From NCBI RefSeq assembly GCF_905207245.1, contig NZ_CAJLKP010000013.1, positions 41,511 through 105,510 of the forward strand: a DNA stretch of 64,000 bases. Direction: 5' to 3'. The stretch is from an uncultured Bacteroides sp. (lineage in GTDB: Bacteria; Bacteroidota; Bacteroidia; Bacteroidales; Bacteroidaceae). A program made the translations under genes and the position numbers. Shown here one piece after another: positions 63,733 through 64,000 of the stretch. The notes under the pieces were generated by a model, which saw only the letters and a list, made by a program, of their open reading frames with translations, ran no database searches and was not told the DNA's origin. Position 1 is the first letter of the stretch; every line of letters starts with the position of its first letter.

Positions 63733-64000
63733 ATGCCCAGAATAAAGAAACGGGGACTCGACTACTTCCCCATCGACATCGACTTCATACACAACCGGAT
63801 TGTGCGACGCCTCATGAAGCGTGAAGGCGATTCGGCCCTGGCCGTACTGATAGAAGCCTTCTCCTACATTTACGCCGGAGAAGGTTACTATGTGCGCACC
63901 GGAGAGCTTTTCTACGAAGACCTTTCCGCCAATATGTACGAGAAAAGCAGCAATGATGTGAAACGCATCATCAGCCTAGCCGCAGAGTATGGCTTTTTCT
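63733..64000 (+). CDS. Lin1244/DUF4373-type protein, N-terminal part
   Basis: The first 89 codons from an ATG at 63733, open to the window end. GLDYFPIDIDFIHNRIVRRLMKREGDSALAVLIEAFSYIYAGEGYYV is the typical start of the Lin1244/Lin1753 N-terminal domain, often found in phage-like or replication-linked (DnaD-like) proteins. The role is not known. With the repressor and the zinc-finger-like gene it may form a unit of phage origin. Confidence 0.78.
   Translation, partial: MPRIKKRGLDYFPIDIDFIHNRIVRRLMKREGDSALAVLIEAFSYIYAGEGYYVRTGELFYEDLSANMYEKSSNDVKRIISLAAEYGFF

Overview
The window looks like a chromosome segment of a gut Bacteroides (order Bacteroidales). The evidence is four SusC/SusD pairs, two hybrid two-component regulators (HTCS), two ECF-sigma/FecR anti-sigma pairs feeding STN-bearing SusC proteins, Bacteroides-type promoters (TTTG, about 20 bp, TAnnTTTG), and housekeeping genes such as dprA, dusB and rnr with Bacteroidales-like sequences. 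The species cannot be fixed from sequence reading alone. No tRNA, rRNA, CRISPR array or insertion sequence was seen.

Layout. 1-1121: start of a secreted protein (minus strand, cut by the window edge), a small ORF, an 11-bp-phased repeat array and a likely short RNA. 1122-12834: one plus-strand locus of sigma factor, anti-sigma factor, SusC, SusD, two exported glycerophosphodiester phosphodiesterases, a PKD/PQQ-propeller lipoprotein and a GlpT/UhpC-type transporter. This reads as a polysaccharide-utilisation-locus architecture turned to glycerophosphodiesters, and it is the most interesting gene system here. 12860-14946: an AAA ATPase (DUF234 type) behind a perfect palindrome, and a secreted cupin. 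15098-25618 (minus): sigma, anti-sigma, SusC, SusD and a GH78 rhamnosidase. 25949-40330 (minus): HTCS, GH2, SusC, SusD and a GH51 arabinofuranosidase. Together these two loci suggest use of a plant-wall glycan carrying rhamnose, arabinose and probably galactose. 40389-50582: conserved housekeeping genes (DprA, thioesterase, U32/TrhP-like protein, DUF2059, DusB, PAP2/Aur1-like enzyme, NAD-dependent epimerase, CDF zinc exporter, RNase R). 50722-60756: HTCS, SusC, SusD and an AraC regulator with no enzyme gene. 61030-64000: YczE-like membrane protein, FMN-binding split-barrel protein, an S24-type repressor lacking the usual serine, a small zinc-finger-like protein and the start of a Lin1244/DUF4373-type protein.

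Between genes there are two families of short-word arrays. In one, unrelated words recur at 11 or 22 bp (506-650, 14952-15057, 41948-42056, 45003-45097, 63223-63303), and a 21-bp in-frame version lies inside the rhamnosidase gene. In the other, 7-bp words form inverted arms around a GCTGCGCT core (43355, 47129, 48278 and 60844; a partial copy near 59955; a related element at 50588). Many begin at or just after a stop codon, and one encodes the end of the AraC protein. They are not explained by standard feature types.
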